Origin: Hufsiella arboris
GTDB lineage: Bacteria; Bacteroidota; Bacteroidia; Sphingobacteriales; Sphingobacteriaceae
DNA length: 64,000 nucleotides
Assembly: GCF_009834875.1 (NCBI RefSeq)
Contig: NZ_WVHT01000005.1
Span: 62,001 to 126,000, forward strand
Direction of reading: 5' to 3'
The notes below the pieces were generated by a model. That model made no database searches. It was not told where the DNA came from and saw only the letters and a list, made by a program, of their open reading frames with translations. The translations under genes and the position numbers were made by a program. Of the stretch, positions 18,385 to 27,411 are shown one piece after another (the stretch's first letter is position 1; the number at the start of each line of letters is the position of its first letter).

Positions 18385-19020
18385 ATGCAAGATATTTGGG
18401 ATTCCCTGCAGCAAATCATTAATCCTGAAAAATTACTCAAAGACGGTGGCTTTTATGTCGTTCTCTTCGTTGTATTTGCTGAAACAGGCCTTTTTTTTGG
18501 ATTTTTTCTTCCCGGCGATTACCTATTATTTCTTGCAGGAATGTTTACCGCTACCAACAGGCTTGATGTTAATATTTTCACCCTGACTATTGGATTAATT
18601 TTGGCGGCGATTGCTGGAAACTTCGCTGGTTACTGGTTTGGTAAGAGAACAGGCCCGCTTTTGTACCAACGCAAAGATTCATTTTTCTTCAAGCAGCGCT
18701 ATTTATCTGCAGGTGAAAAATACTATAAAAAGCAGGGTGCGTTCGCGCTTATAATGGGAAGGTTTATACCTATTGTTCGAACTTTTGCACCGATATTTGC
18801 CGGTGTAATAGGCTTGGAATTTAAAAAGTTTGCGCTTTATAATGTTGTAGGAGCTGTTTTGTGGGTGACATCGCTTACCCTACTTGGTTACTTTCTCGGT
18901 ATGCGCTTTCAGAAAGAAATTGACAGTTATCTATTTTACATTATCATTGGATTTGTTATAATTACAGCCGTCCCTCTTATTTGGACGTATTTTAAGAATC
19001 GGTTTGTGACAAAAGATTAG
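18385..19020 (+). CDS. DedA-family (SNARE-associated / VTT domain) membrane protein
   Basis: DedA-family inner-membrane protein of 211 residues. The family hallmarks are ETGLFFGFFLPGDYLLFLAG near residues 32-52 and the motif GRFIPIVRTFAPIFAG near residue 127. Members move lipids such as undecaprenyl phosphate or phosphatidylethanolamine between leaflets and influence envelope stability; the substrate here cannot be read from sequence. About five hydrophobic segments are seen. It is followed 15 bp later by ppa. Confidence 0.9.
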   Translation: MQDIWDSLQQIINPEKLLKDGGFYVVLFVVFAETGLFFGFFLPGDYLLFLAGMFTATNRLDVNIFTLTIGLILAAIAGNFAGYWFGKRTGPLLYQRKDSFFFKQRYLSAGEKYYKKQGAFALIMGRFIPIVRTFAPIFAGVIGLEFKKFALYNVVGAVLWVTSLTLLGYFLGMRFQKEIDSYLFYIIIGFVIITAVPLIWTYFKNRFVTKD

Positions 19021-19035
19021 AATTAAATATATAGA

Positions 19036-19584
19036 ATGAGTAAAAACCATCCTTGGCATGATTTATCGCCCGGCGATAATATTCCATCATCAGTAAACGC
19101 AGTAATAGAAATTCCGAAGGGCTCGAAAGCCAAATATGAAATAGAAAAGGAGACCGGCCTATTGAAGCTCGATAGGGTTTTATTTTCATCTGTAATGTAC
19201 CCGGCAAATTATGGGTTTATTCCACAGACTTATTGCGATGACAAAGACCCGCTGGATATTTTGGTACTTTGTTCAGTTGATGTTTATCCTTTAAGTATTA
19301 TTGAGGCTAAAGTTGTCGGTGTAATGCACATGGTTGACAACGGCGAACAGGATGATAAAATTATTGCGGTTGCGAAAAACGATATGTCCGTTAATTACAT
19401 TGAAGATTTAGATGAACTTCCGCCACATACAATGAAAGAGATCGTCCGTTTCTTTCAGGATTATAAGGCTTTGGAACTTAAAAATGTTACCATTGAGCAC
19501 CTTTTAGGCAAGAGATACGCGTATAAAGTTATTCAGGAAAGCTTAGAACTTTACAAAACGACTTTTGTTAACAATTCAAAATAA
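19036..19584 (+). CDS. ppa: Inorganic pyrophosphatase (family I)
   Basis: Soluble family-I pyrophosphatase that hydrolyses PPi to two phosphates and pulls biosynthetic reactions forward. The protein has 182 residues. The metal-binding signature [11 protein letters not shown] (DxDPxD) follows the conserved [12 protein letters not shown] segment. It is cytosolic. It sits between a DedA gene and a CNNM-like gene, 3 bp before the latter. Confidence 0.95.
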   Translation: MSKNHPWHDLSPGDNIPSSVNAVIEIPKGSKAKYEIEKETGLLKLDRVLFSSVMYPANYGFIPQTYCDDKDPLDILVLCSVDVYPLSIIEAKVVGVMHMVDNGEQDDKIIAVAKNDMSVNYIEDLDELPPHTMKEIVRFFQDYKALELKNVTIEHLLGKRYAYKVIQESLELYKTTFVNNSK

Positions 19585-19587
19585 CTA

Positions 19588-20907
19588 ATGGGTTTCCAGA
19601 TTTTTCTGACTTTTTTCCTGGTTTTTTTAAACGGATTTTTTGTGGCCGCAGAGTTTGCTATTGTAAAAGTGCGCGGCTCGCAAATTGAAATTAAAGCAAA
19701 ATCTGGAAGCCGTGTTGCAAAAATTGCAAAAAATATTACCCATCATCTTGATGGCTATCTTGCTGCAACACAACTTGGTATAACACTTGCGTCCCTTGGT
19801 CTGGGTTGGGTCGGCGAAAGCGTAATGACCGAGATAGTCGTAAAGTTTTTCAATCTGTTTAACGTGGATATGACCCAAGGAATTGCTGTTAACGTAAGTC
19901 ATATCCTCGCATTTTCATTAATAACCTTCCTGCACATTGTATTTGGCGAACTTGCTCCAAAGAGTTTGGCAATTCAGCGGCCCGTCGGCGTGACAATGAC
20001 AACTTCATTGCCATTGCAGTTTTTCTATGTAATATTCAGGCCAGTTATCTGGTTATTAAACAGTTTTGCCAATCTGATACTCAAAGCGTTTGGTATTAGT
20101 TCGATAGACGGCCATGAGGCTCACCATAGTTCAGAGGAATTGCAGTATCTGCTTGAACAAGGTAAAGAAAGTGGTGCTTTAGACATCACCGAGCATGAGC
20201 TTATCAAAAACGTGTTTGATTTTAATGAACGGGTCGTTAAAAATATAATGGTTCCCAGAACAAAAATTTCAGGAGTGGAATTGAGTTCAACGCATCATGA
20301 ATTACTTGACGTTATTATCAAAGAAGGTTATTCAAGAGTTCCTGTCTATGATGAAACTATCGACAAAATTGTTGGAGTGGTTCATGCAAAGGACATTTTG
20401 CCACTGCTGGCCGCTGATAAAGAATTGGTTTTAAAAGACATTATACGTAAACCTTATTTTATTCCTGAAACCAAAAAAATTAATGATCTGTTAACCGAGC
20501 TCCAATCTAAACGCATACAAATTGCTATCGTTTTAGACGAATTTGGTGGAACCGCAGGTATGGTGACACTGGAAGATATAGTTGAGGAAATAGTTGGTGA
20601 AATACAGGACGAGTACGACGAAGAAAAGCCAATCGTTGAAAAGTTATCTGACCGCGAATACATGGTGAATGCTTCGGCGAGTATTTACGACGTAAATGAA
20701 TATTTACCTCACGATTTACCTGAAGACGGCGATTATGATACCGTTGCAGGTATGTTAAGTGATTTGTTTGGTAAAATCCCCGAGGTCGGCGAGCGTAGAG
20801 ATTTCTACGGTTACACGTTTACCATACTAAAAAAGACCGATCAGAATATTGAATCGGTAAAACTTGAGCTTGTAATCAATAAATCAGAAATGGTTGACAT
20901 GCATTGA
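19588..20907 (+). CDS. CNNM/CorC-type CBS-domain membrane transporter (hemolysin family)
   Basis: A 439-residue protein of the HlyC/CorC (CNNM) family. The N-terminal DUF21 membrane domain covers about residues 1-190 (FFVAAEFAIVKVRGSQIE, AATQLGITLASLGLGWVGE). A CBS pair follows at about 210-335 (MVPRTKISGVE, YSRVPVYDETIDKIVGVVHAKDIL, IVLDEFGGTAGMVTLEDIVEEIVGEIQDEYD). A CorC/HlyC C-terminal domain ends the protein. Relatives export Mg2+ or Co2+; the 'hemolysin' name is historical. Its TGA overlaps the region where rsmE begins. Confidence 0.92.
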   Translation: MGFQIFLTFFLVFLNGFFVAAEFAIVKVRGSQIEIKAKSGSRVAKIAKNITHHLDGYLAATQLGITLASLGLGWVGESVMTEIVVKFFNLFNVDMTQGIAVNVSHILAFSLITFLHIVFGELAPKSLAIQRPVGVTMTTSLPLQFFYVIFRPVIWLLNSFANLILKAFGISSIDGHEAHHSSEELQYLLEQGKESGALDITEHELIKNVFDFNERVVKNIMVPRTKISGVELSSTHHELLDVIIKEGYSRVPVYDETIDKIVGVVHAKDILPLLAADKELVLKDIIRKPYFIPETKKINDLLTELQSKRIQIAIVLDEFGGTAGMVTLEDIVEEIVGEIQDEYDEEKPIVEKLSDREYMVNASASIYDVNEYLPHDLPEDGDYDTVAGMLSDLFGKIPEVGERRDFYGYTFTILKKTDQNIESVKLELVINKSEMVDMH

Positions 20908-20912
20908 TTGCC

Positions 20913-21620
20913 ATGCATCTTTTTTATACTCCCGATATCACGTTGTCAGCTCAGCAGTACACGCTAAGCGAAGAAGAAAGCAAGCATTGCTGCAGAGTAT
21001 TAAGGCTTGAAGCAGGCGATCAAATCTATCTTATCGATGGCAAAGGAGGATTCTTTACGGGCCGTATAGACGAGGCAAATCCCAAAAGAGTTAAAGTTGA
21101 AATTGTCGACAAAACGGAGGGTTACGGTAAAAGAAACCATTACCTTCATATGGCAGTCGCGCCAACTAAAAACATCGATCGTTTCGAGTGGTTTCTTGAA
21201 AAAGCCACAGAAATAGGGATAGATGAAATTACACCACTGATATGTGATCGTTCCGAGCGCAAAGAAGTCAAAATTGACCGCCTCAATAAAGTCATAACGT
21301 CCGCTGTTAAACAATCGGTTACGGCTTATCACCCTGTTTTAAACGAGCCAAAACGAATGAAAGATTTGCTGTCACAGGACTTTTCCGGTCAGAAATTCAT
21401 TGCCCATTGTGAAGAGGATGCTAAACAGGAATTGAGAAATACTATTCATTTGAAGAATCAATATCTGATATTGATCGGTCCTGAGGGAGATTTCAGCACA
21501 AATGAGATCAGTCAAAGCTTGAAATCCGGATTTATTCCGGTAACTTTAGGTAACACGCGCCTTCGGACTGAAACAGCAGCTCTGGAGGCTTGTTTTGAAG
21601 TCAATTTCCTGCATAGATGA
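20913..21620 (+). CDS. rsmE: 16S rRNA (uracil-1498-N3)-methyltransferase
   Basis: SPOUT-class RNA methyltransferase that methylates N3 of U1498 in 16S rRNA. From the ATG at 20913 (MHLFYTPDI) it has 235 residues. A TTG three codons upstream would overlap the preceding stop and is less natural. The C-terminal knot motifs LIGPEGDFSTNEI and LGNTRLRTETAALEA are clear, and the N-terminal PUA-like part contains SKHCCRVLRLEAGD. It overlaps the next gene by 4 bp (ATGA). Confidence 0.95.
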   Translation: MHLFYTPDITLSAQQYTLSEEESKHCCRVLRLEAGDQIYLIDGKGGFFTGRIDEANPKRVKVEIVDKTEGYGKRNHYLHMAVAPTKNIDRFEWFLEKATEIGIDEITPLICDRSERKEVKIDRLNKVITSAVKQSVTAYHPVLNEPKRMKDLLSQDFSGQKFIAHCEEDAKQELRNTIHLKNQYLILIGPEGDFSTNEISQSLKSGFIPVTLGNTRLRTETAALEACFEVNFLHR

Positions 21621-22273
21621 AATTCAAATACTTTTTTTTGACATCCTTAATTGGGGTGTTAATCTGTTCGTTTGCGCCGCCTTCTTATAAAATGGCCAAG
21701 TTAAAGTATAACGGTGGCGGCGACTGGTATGGAGACAGAACAGCTTTACCTAACCTTATTGAGTTCTGCAATAGAAATCTCCATACAAACTTTGAAAAAG
21801 ACGATGCTATTGTGGAAGTGGGGAGCCCGGATCTTTTTAATTACCCATTTGTTTTTTTAACAGGGCACGGTAATATTCAGTTTTCTGATCAGGAAGCAAA
21901 AAATTTGCGCGAATACCTGACTGGCGGCGGCTTCATTCACATAGACGATAACTACGGTTTAGATAAATTTATCCGGCCGCAAATGAAAAAGGTATTTCCT
22001 GAATTAAATTTTATTGAATTACCGATAAATCATCCCATCTATTCTCAAAAATTCAAACTCAATGGATTACCAAAAGTACATGAGCACGATGGAAAGAGGC
22101 CTCAGGGTTTTGCCCTAATCTACAAAGGCCGGGTGGTTTGTTTTTATACTTACGAATGCGATCTTGGAAATGGCTGGGAAGATCAGGGAACTTATGCCGG
22201 AGATTCTCCTCAAATACATGAGGCCGCTTTAAAAATGGGTGCCAACCTGGTCCAATATGCTTTGACTCAATAG
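21617..22273 (+). CDS. DUF4159-family exported protein
   Basis: Exported protein of 218 residues with a signal peptide (about 1-21). It matches DUF4159 as known in Bacteroidota, recognised by AKLKYNGGGDWYGDRTALPNLI near the start and GGFIHIDDNYGLDKFIRPQMKKVFPE in the middle. The fold resembles a class-I glutamine-amidotransferase-like or ThuA-like domain, but the function is unknown. It overlaps rsmE by 4 bp and is followed after 1 bp by the biotin-carrier gene. Confidence 0.8.
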   Translation: MKFKYFFLTSLIGVLICSFAPPSYKMAKLKYNGGGDWYGDRTALPNLIEFCNRNLHTNFEKDDAIVEVGSPDLFNYPFVFLTGHGNIQFSDQEAKNLREYLTGGGFIHIDDNYGLDKFIRPQMKKVFPELNFIELPINHPIYSQKFKLNGLPKVHEHDGKRPQGFALIYKGRVVCFYTYECDLGNGWEDQGTYAGDSPQIHEAALKMGANLVQYALTQ

Positions 22274-22274
22274 G

Positions 22275-22769
22275 ATGAAGAAAGCGACAGTCAATAAAAC
22301 AATCAGTTTTGAGATAGACAATAAGACAAATGTTATATCGCCCGATGGAAAGCCTGTTTTGCTTGATATTAAAGGGGACAAAGGCAAGTTTCATGTCATT
22401 ACCGACATGCGTTCTTTCAACGTAGAGATTATCGAAACAGAGGCAAATAGTAAGCAGTTCTTAGTCGCGGTAAATGGTAATGCCTATCACGTTCAGTTGA
22501 AAGACCAATATGATTTATTATTAGATCAAATGGGTTTAAATGACTCAACTTCAAATTCGATCTCAGATCTTAGAGCACCAATGCCTGGAATGGTGTTGGA
22601 AATACTTGTACAGCCTGGAGATATAGTGTCAAAAGGCGACAATTTGCTTGTTTTAGAGGCTATGAAGATGGAAAATTTAATTAAGTCTCCGATTGATGCC
22701 ATTATTCGAGAAATAGTGGTAGTAAAAAGCCAAAAAATAGAGAAAGGGCAATTAATTTTTATATTTTAA
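22275..22769 (+). CDS. Biotin carboxyl carrier protein (acyl-CoA carboxylase type)
   Basis: Biotinyl-domain protein, 164 residues. The C-terminal lipoyl/biotinyl domain (about 90-164) holds the attachment motif EAMKM with Lys131 as the biotinylated residue, after APMPGMVLEILVQPGDIVSKGDNLLVLE. Such short proteins serve propionyl-CoA/acetyl-CoA carboxylases or decarboxylases. The carboxylase and carboxyltransferase genes are not in this window, so its partner is unknown. Confidence 0.9.
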   Translation: MKKATVNKTISFEIDNKTNVISPDGKPVLLDIKGDKGKFHVITDMRSFNVEIIETEANSKQFLVAVNGNAYHVQLKDQYDLLLDQMGLNDSTSNSISDLRAPMPGMVLEILVQPGDIVSKGDNLLVLEAMKMENLIKSPIDAIIREIVVVKSQKIEKGQLIFIF

Positions 22770-22876
22770 TTGCCGATAATTCAAAATATTATTTACTATA
22801 CTGCTATTATTTAAAAAATTAATGTAATTGTGCTAGTTTTATTGTAAATTGTTCCAACAATTATTAAAATTAGCGT

Positions 22877-25800
22877 ATGAATCGAAAATTACTAGGATTT
22901 ATTCTGTTGTCTTTTGTGTTTTCTTTACAGTCTTTTGCTCAAAAAGCAGTAAGAGGTAAGGTTTCCGCGGCAGACGATGGTGTCGCACTGCCGGGAGTAA
23001 GTGTTACACTTAAAGGAACGAACAAAGGTACACAAACTGGGCCGGAAGGAGATTTTACTATTGAAGTGCCCGAAAATTCGACATTGATTTTTCGTTCTAT
23101 TGGGTTCGAAACCAAGGAAATTGATGTTAAAGGTCCCATTTTGAATGTATCGTTAAAGTCGGAATCAAAACAACTTTCGGAAGTCGTTGTAATAGGTTTC
23201 GGAACACAAAAGCGGGCTGATCTTACAGGTAATGTGGCGCAGGTTAAAGGTGCAGATATTGCTGACGTTCCGGTCGCAAACTTCACCCAAGCTATTCAAG
23301 GTCGCGCAAGCGGCGTGATGGTTGAAGGCCAAAGCGGTAAAGTGGGCGGCGGTATTAAACTTCGTATTCGTGGCGCCGGATCTATTTCTGCGTCAAATGA
23401 ACCGCTTTATGTTGTTGATGGTATTCCAATTAATACCGATGTCAATACGAGCGGCGGCGTAACCGGGAACGCATTATCTGACTTGAACTTTGACGACGTT
23501 GAATCTTTTGATATCCTTAAAGATGCATCCGCTGCTGCGATTTATGGATCTCGCGGCGCTAACGGCGTTGTGATCATTACCACAAAGAAGGGAAAATCTG
23601 GGAAGACGAACTTCTCCCTGGATATGCAGTATGGCGATAATAAGCCGACAAATCACAGAGAATTTTTTAATGCGGAACAATACGTCAATTATTTTTTAGC
23701 GGCCGCTGAAAATGGTGCAAAATATTATTGGAACCGTCAAAATGACTTAGCTCTTAACGATGAGTATACTTCCGAACAAGAGGTTGTAGATGATTGGGTG
23801 TCTGCTATGAAAGGGCGATTGAGACGTTATTCTGGTTATTCAGACTATACAACTTTACAAACTAATACAGATTGGGAAAGTTTGGCGTATAATGACAAAG
23901 CGCACAATGCAACTATAAACTTAAGTGCTTCCGGTGGAAATGAGAAGTCAAAGTTTTACACAAGTGGTTCATACGTTAAGCAAGACGGAATTTTAATTGG
24001 AAACAATTTAGAAAGGTATACGGGTCGGATCAACTTTGATAACCAAGCTTCTAAGATAGTATCATTTGGTTTTAATTTAGGATTGTCTGGTAGCAAAACA
24101 CGCCGTGTTCAAGAGGATAATGAGTTTTCGACACCGATGCAAATTGTCGCTTTATCTCCTATAACACCAGTGCGTAACCAAAATGGAGATCTTTATGATA
24201 CTCCAACTACGACCTATTACAATCCGCTGATCGATTACGAAGACGGGTCTTATTATTCACGCGCTTTTCGAAATCTGGGAAATGCTTATGCGAAAATTGA
24301 TTTTGCGAAAAACTTGTTTTTCCGGTCAGAATTTGGTGTAGATCTTTTAAATCTTAATGACGATCAATATTATGGTCGGCTAACTCAGACTGGAAAATCA
24401 ATAAACGGCTATGGGGAGAATAACTATTTAAAGTCATTTAATTATAATACCAACAACTACTTTAATTACCATGCTCTGCTTGGAAGCAAACATGATATTG
24501 AAGGAACGTTGGGGATGTCATATCAGCATTCCAGGACAGACCAAAATTATGTAATCGGGCAAGATTTCCCGGTAGATGATTTAAAGAAGCTCGCAAGCGC
24601 CGGTACGATTACAGGAGGAAGCTCGAGCACGAGCGAATATGCTTTCTTGTCGTACTTTTTAAGGGGTAATTATAAATTTAATGACAAGTATCTGCTTTCT
24701 GTAAGCGGTCGGGTAGACGGTTCATCGCGATTTGGAAATAACAACCGTTATGGATTTTTTCCTGCTGTGGCTGCAGGATGGATTATGTCAAACGAAAACT
24801 TCCTTAAAAATAACACGACCTTAAGTTTTTTAAAGCTTAAAGGTAGTTATGGCTTAACTGGTAATGCTGATGGAATTGGAAATTTCCCGCAGTTAGGATT
24901 GTATACGGGTGCTAAATATGCAAAAGTTTCAGATTTGGCTCCTTACCAGTTAGCTAACCCCGATTTGAAATGGGAGAAATCCGCTCAAGTAGATGTTGGC
25001 CTTGAATACGGCTTTATAAACAACAGGATATACGGTGAAGTTGATTATTATAACAAGAAAACTACTGATTTGTTATACAGTGTTCCTGTTCCCGGCACTT
25101 CTGGATTCTCGTCGATATATACAAACATCGGTTCCATGAAAAATTATGGGGTTGAATTCACCTTAAATACTCAGAATTTAGTTGGAAAATTCAGGTGGTC
25201 AACGTCCTTCAACGCTTCTTATAATAGAAACGAAATAACGAAACTGGATGGAATCAATACGATAATTCCAGGAAATGACGGACGATATCTAAATTCACTG
25301 ATAGTGGGCGAACCGATTGGTGTGTTTTATGGTCCTAAGTATGCGGGCGCAGATCCTCAGAATGGTGACGCACTATATTACAAAAATGACGGCTCTTTAA
25401 CGAACGATTATAATGAAGCGGGTGACTTTGTTGTAGGGAATCCAAATCCTAAATGGATCGGCGGCATGACAAACACATTTTCATACAAGGGATTTGAACT
25501 TAGTGTTCTATTGCAAGGTGTTTCTGGGAATAAAATAATGAATGGTGCCGGCGGATTTATGTCTGCAAATGCGGATTGGTTTGATAATCAAACAGTCGAT
25601 CAGCTTAATAGCTGGAAAAAGCCTGGTGACGTAACAGAGGTTCCTGAAGCCAGGTGGAATTGGTCCGGCTCTATTCCAAACGGTTTGGGTGCATCCAACA
25701 GATATATTTCCGACGGATCTTATTTAAGATTTAAAACGGTAAATCTCGGATACTCATTGCCGAAATCGGTTGCTTCAAAATTACACGTTGACAGGGTGAG

Positions 25801-25975
25801 GCTTTATTTTGTAGGCCAAAATTTGTTTACAATTACAAATTATGATGGATGGGATCCTGAAGTAAATACTGATTATCGGGTTACCGGCACCAATGCAAAC
25901 CGTAATCAGGGTTCTGATTTTTATTCAGCACCACAAATTAAATCATTCACATTCGGTATTAATCTTGGTTTTTAA
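22877..25975 (+). CDS. SusC/RagA-family TonB-dependent outer-membrane receptor
   Basis: Outer-membrane active importer of 1032 residues. It has a signal peptide (about 1-21, ending SFAQ) and a carboxypeptidase-regulatory-like domain (KAVRGKVSAADDGVALPGVSVTLKGTNKGT). A TonB-box region follows (SEVVVIGFGTQKRADLTG), then the plug (VPVANFTQAIQGRASGVMV, YVVDGIPIN, SAAAIYGSRGANGVVIITTKKG) and a 22-strand barrel ending in GINLGF. It pairs with the SusD gene starting 4 bp later. The next gene encodes a cyanophycinase-like peptidase, which suggests a peptide-like or cyanophycin-like substrate; that is inference. Confidence 0.95.
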   Translation: MNRKLLGFILLSFVFSLQSFAQKAVRGKVSAADDGVALPGVSVTLKGTNKGTQTGPEGDFTIEVPENSTLIFRSIGFETKEIDVKGPILNVSLKSESKQLSEVVVIGFGTQKRADLTGNVAQVKGADIADVPVANFTQAIQGRASGVMVEGQSGKVGGGIKLRIRGAGSISASNEPLYVVDGIPINTDVNTSGGVTGNALSDLNFDDVESFDILKDASAAAIYGSRGANGVVIITTKKGKSGKTNFSLDMQYGDNKPTNHREFFNAEQYVNYFLAAAENGAKYYWNRQNDLALNDEYTSEQEVVDDWVSAMKGRLRRYSGYSDYTTLQTNTDWESLAYNDKAHNATINLSASGGNEKSKFYTSGSYVKQDGILIGNNLERYTGRINFDNQASKIVSFGFNLGLSGSKTRRVQEDNEFSTPMQIVALSPITPVRNQNGDLYDTPTTTYYNPLIDYEDGSYYSRAFRNLGNAYAKIDFAKNLFFRSEFGVDLLNLNDDQYYGRLTQTGKSINGYGENNYLKSFNYNTNNYFNYHALLGSKHDIEGTLGMSYQHSRTDQNYVIGQDFPVDDLKKLASAGTITGGSSSTSEYAFLSYFLRGNYKFNDKYLLSVSGRVDGSSRFGNNNRYGFFPAVAAGWIMSNENFLKNNTTLSFLKLKGSYGLTGNADGIGNFPQLGLYTGAKYAKVSDLAPYQLANPDLKWEKSAQVDVGLEYGFINNRIYGEVDYYNKKTTDLLYSVPVPGTSGFSSIYTNIGSMKNYGVEFTLNTQNLVGKFRWSTSFNASYNRNEITKLDGINTIIPGNDGRYLNSLIVGEPIGVFYGPKYAGADPQNGDALYYKNDGSLTNDYNEAGDFVVGNPNPKWIGGMTNTFSYKGFELSVLLQGVSGNKIMNGAGGFMSANADWFDNQTVDQLNSWKKPGDVTEVPEARWNWSGSIPNGLGASNRYISDGSYLRFKTVNLGYSLPKSVASKLHVDRVRLYFVGQNLFTITNYDGWDPEVNTDYRVTGTNANRNQGSDFYSAPQIKSFTFGINLGF

Positions 25976-25979
25976 GACT

Positions 25980-27329
25980 ATGCGTATCAACATAAAACAT
26001 ATATTATTAGCAGGCCTGGTTGCTGTATCTGCAACTTCTTGCGACAAGGATTTAGATATCCTGCCTGAACAATATTTGGATGAATCTCAAGCGCTTGCGT
26101 CAGATGCTAACGTTAAGAAGGTTCTTCATGGCGCTTATAATGCATTAAGCTCAAGCTATTTATTGGGCGGGGATGCCCAGCTGTATTCTGAGTTGCTAGC
26201 CGCAGACGGGGAAATACGGTGGGTGGGAACCTTTAGTCAACCGAGAGAAATATACGGAAAGAACATTCTGACTACGAACTCTTATGTAAGAGATACATGG
26301 TTGAATGCTTATAATACTATTAATATTTGCAACAATGTTCTTGGAGCAATCGATAAGGTTGCTACTGCTGATCAGAATAGAGTAAAAGGCGAAGCCTCAT
26401 TTATTCGCGGTCTTGTTTATTTTGAGCTGGTCGAATATTTTGCGAAGCCATATTCCGCGGGAGGCGCAGGCACTGATTTAGGAGTACCTATCTTATTAAC
26501 AGGCACAACCGAAATTAGCGAAGAAAGTAAGGTTAAAAGGAATACAATCGAAGAGACATACAACCAGGCAATATCTGATCTAACGGCAGCCGAGTCGTTA
26601 TTGCCGGTAACAAATGATGTGTATGCAACAAAAACCGCTTGCGCTGCAATTTTGTCCAGGGTTTATCTACAAATAGGTAAATATAATGAAGCGTTACAAG
26701 CGTCTAACCGTGCAATTGGTTATAACTCAAAAATCGTTCTGACGGACACATACGAAGAAGCATTTAATAACTCTGAAAATTCATCAGAAGATATATTTGC
26801 TATACAAGTCAACGAACAGGATGGCGCAAATGATATGCAATTGTTCTTTTCAATTCCAGATTATGGCGGTCGAGATGGAGATGTTGAGGTAACAGATAAA
26901 CATCTCGCTCTGTACGAAGACGATGACGCGAGACTGGCATTATTTTATGAAGGAAGCGGTGCGATAAGAAGTGGTAAATGGAAGCTCCAATATAAAAATC
27001 TGCCAATTATACGCTTAGCAGAAATGTATCTGACAAGAGCGGAGTGTAACGCGCGTTTGACGTCTTCAATTGGCGATACGCCACAGAATGATCTTGATAA
27101 AATTCGCGATAGAGTTGGGCTAACATCAATTCCTGCTACGCTGGATAATATTGTAAAGGAAAGAAAACTTGAGCTTGCATTGGAAGGCCAAACTATTCAC
27201 GACGCTAAACGGATGAAAAAATCTGTTGATGGCCTGCCTTACGATTCAAATAAATTAGTTTTTCCAATTCCTCAACGTGAAATGGACGCTAACAGTAATT
27301 TGATTCAGAATCCAGGTTATGGTGGTTAA
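25980..27329 (+). CDS. SusD/RagB-family substrate-binding lipoprotein
   Basis: Surface lipoprotein of about 449 residues that forms the lid over the preceding SusC barrel. The start at 25980 gives a proper lipoprotein signal with the lipobox SATSC (Cys21); an upstream ATG lies inside susC. SusD features are seen: helical TPR-like segments (RGLVYFELVEYFAKPYSAG, AILSRVYLQIGKYNEALQ) and the C-terminal RLAEMYLTRAEC and LDKIRDRVGL ... ERKLELALEGQTIHDAKRM. A hairpin terminator follows at 27353. Confidence 0.95.
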   Translation: MRINIKHILLAGLVAVSATSCDKDLDILPEQYLDESQALASDANVKKVLHGAYNALSSSYLLGGDAQLYSELLAADGEIRWVGTFSQPREIYGKNILTTNSYVRDTWLNAYNTINICNNVLGAIDKVATADQNRVKGEASFIRGLVYFELVEYFAKPYSAGGAGTDLGVPILLTGTTEISEESKVKRNTIEETYNQAISDLTAAESLLPVTNDVYATKTACAAILSRVYLQIGKYNEALQASNRAIGYNSKIVLTDTYEEAFNNSENSSEDIFAIQVNEQDGANDMQLFFSIPDYGGRDGDVEVTDKHLALYEDDDARLALFYEGSGAIRSGKWKLQYKNLPIIRLAEMYLTRAECNARLTSSIGDTPQNDLDKIRDRVGLTSIPATLDNIVKERKLELALEGQTIHDAKRMKKSVDGLPYDSNKLVFPIPQREMDANSNLIQNPGYGG

Positions 27330-27352
27330 AGATATATAACAACTTATTGATT

Positions 27353-27385
27353 AAACCCTGGCTCTTTTTAATAGTACCAGGGTTT
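27353..27385 (+). terminator. Rho-independent terminator after susD
   Basis: Arms AAACCCTGG and CCAGGGTTT form a 9-bp stem around a 15-nt loop, followed by a run of T. It starts 24 bp after the susD stop and may separate the SusC/SusD transcript from the peptidase gene, or act as a partial terminator. Confidence 0.75.
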
Positions 27386-27411
27386 TTTATTGTATTTCAA
27401 TTTTATATGAA

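Noticed and set aside
25893-25979. Upstream ATG for the first SusD gene
   Set aside because: It lies inside susC and would remove the lipoprotein signal peptide from the N-terminus.
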